A DNA stretch of 64,000 nt from Cryptomeria japonica (GCF_030272615.1 NC_081412.1:139564747-139628746); one strand, 5' to 3'; counted from the stretch's first letter, positions 34,219-46,552 are shown. Numbers and translations are program-made. Notes: generated from the sequence alone by a model not told the origin.

Positions 34219-35776
34219 CAAGTTTGAATTGGTTGTGATCAGATTGATAGTAGTTTGTTTTACCTCTCCTTCTACACTCAAGATGGTCACGGGCATGCCA
34301 ACCATAAAGGCTTATCTAATAATGCACGTGGTGCCCATAAATCATGGTGGAGGGGAACAACATCATCTTTTATGCTACAATATTAATATCACCTTGGCTA
34401 GTTATCTATGTTTCCATACAGGAAAACCTCGTGTGCAAACCACAGTGATGCTACTACACCATAGACATCAATGACCTCATCAACCACAAAGAGTTCTCAA
34501 GACTTGCAAGGTCTCCACTTGAATACATGGCTAGGAAAATCAATAAAGAGATAAGTAGTCCTTTAATGTTCATGTATTGCATATGTAGTCATTAAATATG
34601 TGTGTTATTTACATTGGCAACAGATAAGTTGCATTTGAATGTACTTACCATGAGAAACTTTCCCCTTACATGTAGAATATTTCATCACCGCATGTTGATC
34701 TTCAGGTTATAGGTTTTTGGAATTCTATTTGCAATGAAGAGATTGGAATTCAAGAGGAATATGAAGGGGATTTTAGTGAAGTAATAGGCGCTCTTGCTTA
34801 TTCTCTATAGGCGGACTTTCAAGATAAAGAAAGGACAGAGCAAGTTGCATTCAAGGGAGAAAGAACTTGGAGCTTGCAGTCATAGAATTGAGATGATGGC
34901 GGGAAGCGTTTCTTCAAGGAAGGAATATTTTGAGGCATCCTATGAGGAAGCATCATAGGCTAAAGTCTAGAGACAGCTTGCTATCATAAAGGTGAGTTGG
35001 TGATACATAACTAGAGGTAACCTTGGACAAGGAGGTCAGAATATTTATTTTAGCTTCAGAGGGAGCTTGACGCTTCAACTTCAGAGGAAGCATGACATTT
35101 CAAGTTCAAAGGGATCTTGACATTTCATCTTCAGAGGGAGCCTGACATCATGAAGATTTGGTTAATGCGTTTTTCTCTGTGATGGATAAATTTGAGGTGA
35201 AAGTCCTTGTTAATGAGTTCTTCTTTGTGAGGGATGAGTTAGAGGTGCAATCCCTTGTTAATGAGTTCTTCTCTATGAGGGAAAAGTTTGAGGTGCAATC
35301 TCGTGTTAATGCATTCTTCTCTTTGAGATAAGTTTGAGGTGAAAGCCCTTGTTTCACCATCTGCGAGTAGGAATGGTGGAACCACCCTTTGTGAGTAGGC
35401 ATGGTGGTAATGCACTCTTCTATGGGAGAAGTTTGAGGTGAAAGCCATCATTCCACCCTCTGCGAGTAGGCATGGTGGATGTCATGGAAGAAATTCCATC
35501 ATGTAGCACTTCTGTTTATGTACCCTCTACGAGTAGGTATGGTGGACCCACCCTCTACGAATAGGCATGGTGGATGTCATTCCATGACTTAGGACTTGTG
35601 TTTGTTAACCCTTTGGGAGAAACTATGGTGAACATCATGTTGAGATGATGCCATGTTTCCATCCATGGGAGTAGCCATGGTGGTTGTGTTCATTTGTATT
35701 TTCATGTGAGTAGTCATGATGGTTGTCACTATGTGACTTGGTTATTCAGAAGGAATCCTCCATAGCTAAGAGGGAG
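34219..35776 (+). repeat. Element 3 interior: non-coding, with tandem repeat blocks
   Basis: 34219-35040 is non-coding with no recognised domain. 35041-35150 holds about four short units of the type TTCAGAGGGAGCTTGACATTTCA. From 35161 there are four 48-bp units starting GTTAATG at 35161, 35209, 35257 and 35305 (GAGTTCTTCTTTGTGAGGGA...GTTTGAGGTG). From about 35360 to 35580 the motif GAGTAGGCATGGTGG recurs at least five times. Because 48 is divisible by three, both strands show repetitive ORFs, but these are not genes. The purine tract lies at 35767-35776. Confidence 0.85.
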
Positions 35777-36648
35777 TTTTGATGTGTAGCTAGGTCGGAT
35801 TCCTTCTAGGGCCGACCTAGTACACCTAATGGCTAATTGGCTTGTTGGCCTTAGCCATGTTTGCTATCACATTTTGTTACATAAATTCTTGTTTAGGTCT
35901 GGCCATATTTGGGCGTGTATGTAACTTGCAAATATGAAAATTGGTCAAGACCCATAATGTAACTTGTAATAGGTCAAGACCTATATGTGTAACTTGTAAA
36001 TCATAATGTACCTTGTGGTTCTTGGTGCCAAAATTATGCAAGGCCGACTAGAGACCTATAGAAGGCACTAACACCTATATATGCAAGGTGATTTGAGGTC
36101 AAATCACAATTAGGTTAGTGAATCATCTATCTCTCTAATGTGTGACTTACCTCTACACATCAACCAGCAAGCTATCTACTATTGGCGAATCATTTTCAGC
36201 AAGCTATATATGCTATTTAGGCTAGCGATCTGCCCTCTGCTTTCTAATCAGCAAACATTGCAAGCGAAATGATATCTCTAGTCAAGCAAATTTTGTCTAA
36301 GGATGGCGATCCATCTTCTAGGCTGGGCGAAGATCATATATGACTACACAAACATCATTCAAAGACAACGAACTCCATTCTCGGTTGTCAAAGTGATTCA
36401 CAGTGATAGTGATCAGAACTTCAAGGCAGATTTGTGTATCTCAGATAAGTTGTGCTCTATTTTTCAGTTATGCCCTAGCAAGGGAATATAGTAAGTTTTC
36501 TACTGTGTTTTGATCTAATACAATCTAAGATATTTGTTGTTGGGTTTTTCACCTCCAAGAGGGAGCTTTTTCCAGGGTATTGATGTGTCATGTGTATTGC
36601 ATTTATTATTTTTTGTTCTTTGTTATCAGCCTAATCACAAAATCAACA
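35777..36648 (+). repeat. Element 3 3' LTR
   Basis: Matches the 5' LTR but starts TTTTGATG, having lost the terminal G, and is 40 bases longer. A local duplication around 35920-35985 repeats the GTAACTTGTAA and GGTCAAGACC segments. The start hairpin CTAGGTCGG/CCGACCTAG is perfect here. TATATATG at about 36077. Ends AAAATCAACA. Confidence 0.95.
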
Positions 36649-36653
36649 GATCA
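36649..36653. repeat. Element 3 target-site duplication, right copy (GATCA)
   Basis: Identical to 33370-33374, flanking the 3' LTR directly. Confidence 0.95.
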
Positions 36654-37740
36654 CAATACAAAGTTTTTTCACAACTCCACCAAAATGAGAAGGAATTGGA
36701 ATGTGATAAATCAAATTCAAGATAGTGATGGACATGTTATATCTGATATCCCTAGTATAGAAAAAGAAGAGGTTAGTTTTTTTACTGAACTCCTTGGTGG
36801 GAAAGTTTCTGCAGAATAATTTAATTGAAATTTTTTAAATGATATCCCACAATTGGTGAATGAAGAAGATAATTGGAGCGGACAAGGCCCCCATCCCTGA
36901 TGGTTTTACTGCTTTGGCATTTCAAAAAATTTGGGACTTTTCGGGCCCAAATATCCTTGGTGTAGTGGAGGAGGAAAGAAAGAAAGGAATAATTCTGAAG
37001 GAGTTAAACAATACAAATATTGCATTAATTCCTAGGAAACCTAACTTCTCTTCATTTGCAGACTTTCGACCTATATCCCTCTGTAATATAATATATAAGA
37101 TAATATCGAAGGTCATGGCAAACAAATTGAAACTCTTTCTGCCAAAACTGATCTCACTGGAGCAAAGTGGATTTGTTCCTAATAGAAATATTGTTGATGG
37201 AGTGATAAGTGTTCATGAAATATTGCTTTTAATTAAAAAGGAAAATCACAAAGGTATGATTCTTAAACAAGATGTTCAAATAGCATATGATCATGTCCAG
37301 TGGAGATTTATGTTGCTTATTTTGAGGAAGTATGGATTTTTTAATAATAGATAGACTGAGTATATGGATGTATCTCCCCCCTCGTGATATTTGGTTGTAA
37401 ACAATGGAATGCCTTATGACTTCTTTTATGGAGCCAAAGGGCTTAGGCAAGAGGATCCTTTGTCCCCCTTCCTATTTATTTTAATGGTGGATTCTTTAAG
37501 CCACAGGATAAAATCTATGATGCAACAAGGCTTATGGAATGGCATCAATGCTATACCTAACATGAGGCCATTTTCACATCAATCTTTTGCAGATGATACA
37601 TTGGTGTATGGACATACTACAATCAAGAAAGCCACAAGAATCAAGGAACTGCTAGAATATTACTATTATGTTTCACAACAAAAGATAAACAAAGAAAAAT
37701 CCAACATTTTTGTCTTCAATACTGGACTGTCAGTGTAGAG
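36654..37740 (+). pseudogene. LINE ORF2, reverse transcriptase
   Basis: Begins with NTKFFH, continuing the motif cut by element 3. RT motifs in order: KAPIPDGF (usually KAPGPDGF), NIALIPRKPN, FRPISLCNIIYKIISK, EQSGFVPNRNI, LKQDVQIAYDHV (first catalytic Asp), GLRQEDPLSPFLF (usually GLRQGDPLSP) and SFADDTLVYG (catalytic Asp pair, 37592-37597). Frame changes occur near 36840, 37350 and 37740, with stops between. The enzyme would copy its own RNA at a nicked chromosomal site. Confidence 0.95.
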
Positions 37741-39700
37741 GAGAATAGATCACATTCTAGGGTTTTCCATCATATCTATCAACATACCTGGAAGTCCCCT
37801 CTTTCAATATTACGGTGAGGAAAAAATTATGGATGGAATTCATAGAAAAAATTGGTAAGAAAATGGAGAATTGGAAATGTTGTTTACTCTAGAAATGTTG
37901 TTTACTCACACCAAATGGGTGGTTAATTATGACAAAATCAATTATGTCCACTATTCCAATTTATCTTCTCTCGACAATGGAGATTACCAAACACTCAACA
38001 CTTGACATGTCAAGTCTATAGAGGAAATTCTTGTGGGATGGTGCAAATGACAAATATTGTATCCCATCACTTGCCTAGGATATGGTGAAACGTCTAAAGG
38101 AAAATGGTGGGTAGGGGTGAGGGATGTTTTGATCTAGAATTGGGCTTTGGGGGCGAAGCTTATTTGGAGAATGTACTCACCCCCACCCCACCATGTGAGT
38201 TAGCGATTTGGAATTTCATGCTAAGAAATAAGTATCTAGATAATGACTCAAAGGAAATAATTTTCACCATAGAAAATGCACCATGTGGGTTAGTGATTTG
38301 GAATTTCATGCTAAAATATCAAGATTTAATTACAGATCATATCTCCTAGAAGATTGGTAATGGTAGAAAGGTTGCTTTTTGGGTTGATTCATGGAATGGA
38401 TATAAGCTACTAGCAAAGCTACCAAATATGGCATAGGCCATTGAATCCACTATGAGGATATACAGTAACTCGATGTCTAATTATATTGACTCATGTGAAT
38501 ATGGGTAGGGTGTATGGAAGAATTTTGATATGTTGACAAATGATTGCAGAGAGACATTATTAGGGGAATTAAAGAAAAGAGATATTGTCTGAGGGAGATG
38601 TGAGGATGTGATTATTTAGTATGCTACTAAAATGGGGAATTACTCTCCTAAGCTTGGTTATGTATTGGCAGTTCAATAGGCCGACTAGTGTGAAAGGCAA
38701 TATTTGTGTTGGAACTCATGCATTCTCCCAAAAGTTGTAGCCTTCATTTGGCTTGTTGTTTAGAAAAAAATTATCACCGATAATTGCTTAATGAGGATAG
38801 GTTTTATGGGTCCTTTTTTATGCCCCCTATACAGTGAGAATGAGGAAGATATTGATCATTTATTTGTACAATGTCCATTTTCCTATGCATGTTGGGTCCA
38901 TTTCTTGAATAAATTAAATTGAAAAGGGCATCTTCCATTTTCTTTGAAAGATGTCTTCAAAAGATGGTCATTTTTAATATGGGATCAGTATGGAGCAAAT
39001 TATGGTGTACAATTCTAGCCATGGTAGTATGGCACATTTGGCGTGAAAGAAATTATCAACTTTTCAATAATAAGGAGTTGGAATCTATGAATACATCAAT
39101 ACAAAGGTGCTAAATAGGAAGGTGGGGTGGTTTATAGCATGGGATGATCAAATGTCTAAATCTTGGCCTCATCTAATACCTCCAAAGGAAGAGTATTTTT
39201 TAAATGAAAAGGATCATAAGGCAACCAAATGGATGCTCCCGCCAAAATGTCATCTAAAACTAAACTTTGGTGGTGCGTCCAAGGGAAATCCTAGATCGTC
39301 TGGAGTTAGTTTCATTGTGAGAAGTGACACTGGTGACTTGATATGAGGAGGTTCTGCCAAACATCCTGATAGTACAACCAAAAATGATGTTGAATATGTT
39401 GTCCTCCTCAGAAGCCTAAGATTGTGTAAGGAACGAAATCTCCTCAATATTGATATAGAAGGAGACTCCCTAAATGTAATTTAGACTATAAGCTCTAGAA
39501 AAGCACCAAATTGGAAATCCAAAATGTGGGTAAACGACAGAGATCTTGGAGGGAATGAATTTTTCAATAAAACATGTCTTCTATAAAGCAAACTAGCAGG
39601 CAAATTTTATTTCTAATCATGCCATCGATCAAGCAAATGATGCTACCATTTAAAATAAAAACATGGATTGAATTGATCTAACCCTAGTGATGGCACCCTG
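37741..39700 (+). pseudogene. LINE ORF2 C-terminal half: zinc-finger region and RNase H
   Basis: Fragments in shifting frames. KENGGVGVRDVL and LIWRM occur near 38100-38175. An imperfect 90-bp duplication (IWNFML segment, 38191 and 38281) follows. NCLMRIGFMGPFLCPLYSENEEDIDHLF with HLFVQCPF is the RVT zinc-finger region near 38785-38880. VVWHIWRERNYQLFNNK lies near 39030-39075. LNFGGASKGNPRSSGVSF at about 39260-39313 is the start of RNase H (the usual catalytic NFDGA has become NFGGA), followed by EYVVLLRSLRLC and DIEGDSLNV. The lost Asp and the stops show it is dead. Confidence 0.85.
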
Positions 39701-39920
39701 TTCTCATACAATACTATTGATGTCTATAGAAGGCAACTCTGAGAACACCTTCATCGAGGTAAACCTGAGCACAAGTGGTACGTGAGGAGCTGTCTAGTGG
39801 ATCCATCTACATAGAAGAGCCTGATTCAATTGGAATTATCGGATTGAAGTGACTTCCCTTATAGAATTTGCCAACAATGCCTCTTGCTATAAATTCTAGC
39901 ATTTAGAGGGGTAAACATAT

Positions 39921-40482
39921 CTGGGTGCAAAGTATAGTAGGTTTGGGGCCTGAGGAGATTGATACAATGATAATTTTGGAGTGTGAGTGCGACTTTAATC
40001 TGGCGTCAATGGTGGCACAACTAAAGGAAGTTTTTTCTTCGGATGGGGATGAGGTGAAGGAAGCGGTGAGGAAGATTCCAGGTGACACGCCTAGGTCGTG
40101 GTCACGTACACAATGTTGAGATCCTTGAGAGCTTTGTTTACATTCTGGCGCGAACTATGGGGGACCATGAGGCAGTGGAAAAAGATATCAAATGCATGGT
40201 TGTCCCCCATCTTCAGGGACCAACTATGAAGGCCTTGAACAGGCTTAAGTCTAAAGCCTTTAATGGTCTAGAGTTGCTGATGTGTTTGACATAGAGGTGA
40301 TTCTGACAAACAAGGATATGCATGACACTGTAATGTCTTTGAGAGATGGCTTGAGTAGGAATAATATTGAGACATATGAGTACATGATGAGTGTAAATGG
40401 GGACTTGTTCCCTTCTGACCAGTTGAGTAGAGCTCAAGAGGTCATAGAGGCTATAAGGACTCTATTTGATTTTTGCTGTTAA
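39921..40482 (+). pseudogene. Unrecognised degenerate coding segment downstream of the LINE
   Basis: Three overlapping ORFs in two frames (39925-40119, 40082-40294, 40282-40482) read as one protein with two frameshifts. Features: acidic, helix-rich, ECECDFNLASMVAQLKEVF early and LRDGLSRNNIETYEYMM late, ending RTLFDFCC. No family recognised. It has higher GC than the DNA to its right (after about 40490). It may be the C-terminal extension of the LINE or part of an unrelated insertion. Confidence 0.35.
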
Positions 40483-43400
40483 AATTATGTTTCTTATTTT
40501 TCTTTGTGATTAATGATATGGGAGCTACCCCCTTGGTAGCAATATGTCTAAATGGTCGAACTTATGCTTTTAAAAATACGCGCACAGATATGTATATATG
40601 TTTGGAGTAGAAGTTCAACTCTTTAGATTTTATTTATATATATGTATGTACATGTATGTAAATTAACATTAACTATTTATAAATTATCAGTATCAAAATA
40701 TCAATAGAAAACAAATCTAAAAATATATATAATATATTCAATTTTAAAAGAGTACTTAAGGATTTTTTTAGTTTGTGGGGCAACCCCATATGAAGATATG
40801 CAACCCTATATGGAGGTTGCACCTCTCATATTTTGTTGTTCAAATATTTGGTTTTATATGTGTTTCCAAATAAACAAAAATAAAATAAATAAGAAAATAA
40901 GAAAATAAGAAAAAATATACATATTTTGTTGTTGTTCGTACAACAAATAGTAAGAGAAAAATTAAATCCTTTTTCTTTTATTATTTTTTAATCCAAAAAA
41001 AAAAGTGAAATAAAATGGAGAACTTTGCATAAGATTAGCAAAAAAAAAAATCAAAGTGTAAACCTCTCTTATAGTTGTATTAATGGCATCTCTCTTTAGG
41101 TATTTTGCTTTGAACATCTATGCAAAAATAAGTTAGAAACCCAATTTCAACATGAAAAACAAAACAAAACAAAGATAAAATGACATATTTTAGAAGGCCA
41201 AGGTTAAATAAAAGGGTTTTGATCTACAAACTAAAAGAAATAAAACTCATGTAGTGAAATCTCTCCAACAATCTCTCATAATAGTCTCGAAATCTTTGCT
41301 AAAGGGTTTCTTTACTCCATCTTTCCTCCAACCTCCACATACAAATGAGACCAAATGAAAGAGTGAAAACTCTTTTCTATATTTTCTTTAAGGATTAGGG
41401 TTTTAGTAGAAATCCCTAATATCTAAGGGTTCAAATTGTTTTGATCTAAAGGTGTATATGTGTTGCACAAGTTATTATGACTAATTCATAATTAAATTTA
41501 AATAAATCTATTTCATTAGTGACTTAATCCATGGTGGGGTTTTGTTTGACGAGGGACCCTCACTTTAAGTAGATTAGAAATAACTTAAATTATTTTAATC
41601 TCATAAATAAGTATAATGTGTTCTCTTAATATCTTAACTTACATTGGTCTATTATCTAAGTATTAATACAACTGCAAGTGTTTAGTAAGCACAATTTATG
41701 GTAAATTACTTATATGCTCTTTTATATCCATCAATTAATTATTTCAAACCAAAGATTAATGTTAGATATAGTGTCCTAATAAACAAACTTGTATGTCCTT
41801 ACACATTATTCCTTAATTTAGTGAACTCCCTCTGAGTAATTTATAATGCCCACTTTTTATCCAAGTGAACATAACACATCACTAACAGGTTTTTTTGCAA
41901 TTCCTAAAATGTACACACTTAAGAGAGACAACAAAACATAAATAAACTACACCAAATTTTACTATTTTATAAAAAAAATTAATCAAAACATAATGTATTT
42001 GTAAAACTAAAAGCAATAGTAACAATTAGTAGGTAACCATTTCAAACAAGATTAAATGTTAAAATAATTACTTAATGATTCTTTAGTTTTACAACATAAC
42101 ATACCTCTTCCTTACCCAAGTTGCTCTTGCTTTCCATCGTGATGTATTTGCCTTTCCTCCCTTACCTATATCTAGAAAATGTCTAATTGTTTAGATGTCC
42201 ATCATAAGGTCAGAGGATAATTAGATAAATGATCATCATGATAAATCGTATCATTATTTTAACTGGATCAATCATACAGTAGTCAACTATTGAATTTGCA
42301 AAGAATACATAAGGTTGGGAAGGAGTTGCAAGTTCAATCAAAACTCAAAAGGGCAAAGACCTAATGGTCAAACCTAATGTCTTGGGGGCTCATCATAGAT
42401 GGCCTTGTCTACGTGAAAGCGCAAAGACTTTGTAGTTTGACTTTTCAATTTAAAATCATATATTATGAAATTGCAGAAGTGGGTGTGCAACTCTTTCTAG
42501 GATCTAATTCCCCAAACAATTTTCTCATCAACTGCCACCCACTTAGGTGAAACAAAGACAAAATCCCAGCTAAAAATATATTAAGCAAACACACTCCAAG
42601 GAGAGGTCTTTGAATGTCAAGTTTGAAGGTGGATATTTTCACGTTTACTTACAACCTAAGTTTATCTCTCACCTACAATCTAGTTGCATTCCCAGATTTA
42701 CAAGGCCACTCTATAATAAAAGGTATTAAGGTCAAAGATAGCTATTGGAATGTAAACAAGATATATTTCAAAGCTAGAAGAAGACACATCCAGCCCCTCT
42801 TGTGCAACCAGCAACAAACCATGAGTAAGAACATTCTATTCCCATGAAAGTACAACACTAAAGATATTTCACGAAGACCACCCTTAATGAATGTTCACCA
42901 CACTAGACTCATAATGTCTCTATTTACATTATACACTCAAGGGTAAATACTCAAAACTAAAAGAAAATCATGTTTCTAATTATTAATGAGTTATATACAT
43001 CTGAATATACATGTAATTTGATTTCATTGCTTAAGAGATAATAGTCACTTGTAATTCAAAATAATTTTAGAGGAAGAGATTGACCTTGTCTACCTTTCAA
43101 CTTTTAAAGTCAGTCGACTCAATACAAACTAATATGAATAAAACCCACACTTCATTTAATTCCTCTTTACTAAAAATCAAATTCCAAGTAGCTATATTTA
43201 TGGTTAAAAGGAATATCTTCTAAATTTCATAAATAAACTTGCCTAGATAGAGGGCAAAAATCAACAACAATCTCTATTTATCTAATGATGCCCTTTTCCC
43301 ATCTTGATTATATACTAATGATAAGATGTTACATCTTGGTGCAACAAAAATCTAATTTGTCAAATTGTACTAAGCCAACTAGGATACTCCAAACATGATT

Positions 43401-44395
43401 TCAATTATTATATTCATAACAATATTGGCTTAACTAAAGTTAATACCACAATTAAAGATAATCAATTTAATACAAATAATATATTTTATGTACACAAAAT
43501 CTTAACATTGTTACATACTTAATATAAACTTACTATACAATCTAACTCCTATACAAAATAATACTTTCTACCACCTAATGGATATTCAACATCTATAAAC
43601 TAAACTAGTTAGTACTACAATCCCCGCCATTAGAAAATTGTGAGTAACCATATAATATTCAATAATCATACCATTTTACTATTGGTGAGTAAAAACTATG
43701 CATAAACCAATGTATACTTGTAATGGTGTTTGTGAGGAAATATAAAATCTTTACATATTCTTTGTCTATGAACTACAAACAAATAATACTTCAGTATAGA
43801 CTATAATTGAGTTGACTTCTCAAATATTTGAACAATATAACAAAAAGAGTAAATGAGACATTTCCAAAATTATTTAGTGATTGATTGGCACCCATCAAAT
43901 TAATTCAAGTAATAAAGGAAGTGAAATAATTTTTTGAACTGTATTTATATTTGAAACACAAGGCAAAATTGTTTAATAGTTTGATACATCTTGATATAAA
44001 TAAAAATAAATAAAGATATATTTACATATGGAAATTAGATGAAGAACTAAGTGTATCTACCAATCTTAATAACACAGACAAATTTTTATCTTCACAATTG
44101 TTGAAAGCAATGTGACTATGTAGAACCTCCCCCACTCTTATTTTATTTTACCTTACGTCTCCCAACCTTTAAAAGAGGTAGAATGAGCATATCACAAACT
44201 GACAAAGTAGTGTTTGTGACCCTGTGCAACCTTATTTTTCTTACTTAGCTTCTATTACCTTAAAATACAATGGACAACAAAAAAAATCTTCTATGTTAAT
44301 CTTATCCTACTAGAAATACTTGTGATTTGGTCTTGAAATGCATTGAACATTTTAATAATAGATTATGCAGAACTATTGGTGTAATTATTTATTCA
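40483..44395. other. AT-rich non-coding region
   Basis: No supported gene. It contains homopolymer runs and CAACCCCATATG/CAACCCTATATGGAGG repeats near 40783-40815. The ORF at 42614-42847 has no recognised motif. I see no LTR, TIR or RNA-gene signals that can be delimited. Confidence 0.5.
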
Positions 44396-44855
44396 TGTTG
44401 GATATAATTACACTTTACTTAAGTTTACTTCGATGCATGCATATCATAGTAGTTTGCATATGAGACACTTAGGGAGATGTGCTTACGTTGAGAGTGTGTA
44501 TGTAGGAGAATTTCCACCTTTTTATGGTGTGATCTTGTTATTACTTTATCATATCCACTTATTCTGGAGTGATAATTCCGCCTTCGGTGGGTGATCCACC
44601 TCATGTGGAATATTTTACTATTTCTCCTACCTACCCTTGCATCTCATTGAGCCACATGTCATTATTGTGTGCTCTCTTGTCTCTTAGCCTTGCCTTTATA
44701 GGCAGGCTTATCCTACATTATATGTAACAATAATTGTTGATGATCCAGTTGATCAGTATTTTGCATCAATAAAAGGAATACAATTTATTCTTGTCACATT
44801 TTGTTCTCTCTTATTTGTGCTTTTCATTGCCTCTATATCTTGACAAATTCTCACA
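44396..44855 (+). repeat. Copia-type LTR (orphan left LTR)
   Basis: A 460-bp segment starting TGTTGGATATAATTACAC and ending ATTCTCACA, directly followed by a perfect iMet primer site. It contains paired motifs CCGCCTTCGG and GGTGATCCACCTCATG, CTTTATAGGCAGGC as a TATA-like site, and CATCAATAAAAGG near the end. No partner LTR is found in the window, so the rest of the element is deleted or very diverged. Confidence 0.75.
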
Positions 44856-44867
44856 TGGTATCAGAGC
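44856..44867 (+). promoter_or_regulatory. Primer-binding site of the orphan Copia LTR
   Basis: TGGTATCAGAGC abutting the LTR; exact complement of initiator-Met tRNA. Confidence 0.9.
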
Positions 44868-46434
44868 CATTGCAGTGCCATTGGTTTGCCAATTAAGAGA
44901 AATTTGGGGTTTTGCATATTGGAGCTTTATATTGCAGGTTATTATTGGAGCTTGTTCTGTCAATTTTGAGGTCACCATTGGATTGAGGAGGTTCGAGAAA
45001 GTCAGAATCACCTTTTGTTTCGTCCAAATCCAACATTTGAGGCCAAATCTAGAGTCGTTTGAAGGTGGAGGGTGGTGACTTGTCCCGACAGTGATATGCA
45101 ATTTTGGAGCATTTTTGGCCAAATATGTCATCGTCATTGCACTCAAAAGGCCCAAAAACCCCAAGATCAATTGTCAATTCGTTGAAATCGGTTTCTGTCA
45201 ACCTAAGTTGAAAAAATTCCCCCTCCTGGTTGTCGTACGGACTTGTAGGTACGATTTCATTTTTTTAATTAAAAAAAATTGATTTTTTGATTTTATTTAA
45301 AATCACATTAAAAAATCTAAAGTTCTTTTTAAATATCGGGAGGGGTGGGGGCATTTTTATTAAAAGTTTTTTTTAATTTTGTGGTGGGGTAGGCCTCGCA
45401 GGTGTACCAGCGAATACCACAAGCCACATGCGGCCCACTATGAGTACCACAGGCCACCTGCAGGTACGTAGGCCAGCTGCGAAACCGCCGCAGGGGTCAT
45501 AAAAGTTTTAAATTTAAAAAAAAAAAAAAATTCAAGTTTTTTTTAAAACAATAAAACCTTATAATATTTTTTATTTTTTTTTTAAATTTCAAAGTTTTTT
45601 CTTTAATAAATTTTTATTAAAGTTTTTTTAATATCAATTTTTTTTAAAAATGACTTACGTCTTTTCACTATATTTTTAATGTTAAAAATAAAATAAAAAA
45701 TTCTTTATTAGTTTATTAATAACGTTTTTTTGGCATTTTTAATAAATTGTTTTTATTAAAATTTTAATTAAGTTTTTTAAAAACAAATTTTTCATTTAAT
45801 AAGCAAAAACGAGAACACTATTTTTTCTTGTAACTTCATACATGTATGAAACACTTCCAACCGGCAGCTAGGGGGGGGGGGGTCTATTGCTCCTATATTT
45901 TGCTTGGCAACATCCCAATCGGAAGCATCTTCATCTGCAGTATTCTACAAGGCTTCTTTGGTGGCATCATCTTCATGTTTCCATATGTGTATGCACTTGC
46001 ATGAGCAATGTTGTACTCACACTATCATAAAGTGTCACAACTCTTTGTATCTTGTGTTTGATGACATATTTGATGTAATCCTTTTGTACACGTAGATTAG
46101 GAATATCTTGTGAGACTTGGTGCATGGCTCCAGTTGAGTCTTAGATTGTACACATTTGTGCATGGCTCCCATGAGACTTTGATTATACTAGTATTTCTAT
46201 CATTTACGAGTATCTAGTTGATGCTCAAAGCAGGTTGTCTCCATGCCTGATCTTCATTTTGTTGCAATGAGTGATTCATCATCACCGACTCGATACCTGC
46301 TTTTGTCACACTTTGACATTATTGGTGCAACATTGGCTCTCTTTGATCTTGGTTGCTTCAAGCATATTCTCATATTCTCATAATAAAATCCTCAAATTTT
46401 AATATGAGTAAAAGGTTGTAGATCAGCAGCGGAT
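44868..46434 (+). other. Decayed leader/interior of the orphan Copia element and AT-rich DNA
   Basis: The first 380 bases are of ordinary GC and continue the element's leader; ORFs at 44791-45078 and 45091-45282 have no gag motif. A GC-rich island (45395-45500, CCACAGGCCACCTGCAGG and similar) sits between long A/T tracts (45500-45840). A run of about 12 G lies near 45869-45880. GTGCATGGCTCC occurs twice (about 46120 and 46158). No pol fragment recognised. Confidence 0.45.
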
Positions 46435-46552
46435 GGCTTAAATCACACACACTAAGCTTTGACTTCTAGGATTAAAAGTGTTAAACACTCAAAGTTGACT
46501 GACATCCTCTAGAATTAATATGTTGCTTAGTGTGTGTGGTTTAAGACTAGCC
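46435..46552. repeat. Small fold-back element
   Basis: GGCTTAAATCACACACACTAAGC (46435-46457) pairs with the reverse complement of the segment starting GCTTAGTGTGTGTGG and ending AGCC (46525-46552), around a spacer of about 67 bases. It looks like a short MITE or the remnant of one. Confidence 0.65.

Larger units (their letters stand above)
33375..36648 (+). mobile_element. Element 3: small non-autonomous LTR retrotransposon
   Basis: LTRs at 33375-34206 and 35777-36648, a perfect 12-base iMet primer site after the left LTR and the purine tract AAGAGGGAG before the right one. The identical GATCA on both sides proves insertion by integrase. The 1.57-kb interior has no gag or pol motif and is largely tandem repeats, so it must have been mobilised in trans. 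It lies within the LINE and is therefore younger than it. Confidence 0.95.
32396..39720 (+). mobile_element. L1-type LINE, interrupted by element 3
   Basis: The order is endonuclease remains (32396-33374), then after element 3 the reverse transcriptase (36654-37740), zinc-finger region and RNase H (to about 39640). This is the plant L1/RIL ORF2 order. Multiple stops and frameshifts make it inactive. Excising element 3 and one GATCA copy joins the halves in frame at the motif GDHNTKFFH, a hallmark of plant LINE ORF2 just upstream of the RT. The 5' end (ORF1) was not identified, and the 3' end with its poly(A) is unclear. Confidence 0.9.

Noticed and set aside
35148-35451. Minus-strand ORFs with 16-residue repeats (TRDCTSN type)
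   Set aside because: Produced by the 48-bp tandem repeat inside non-autonomous element 3; the element is transcribed from the other strand.
44791-45170. Overlapping ORFs around the orphan Copia primer site
   Set aside because: One ORF crosses the LTR and primer site and neither has a gag motif; treated as leader sequence.
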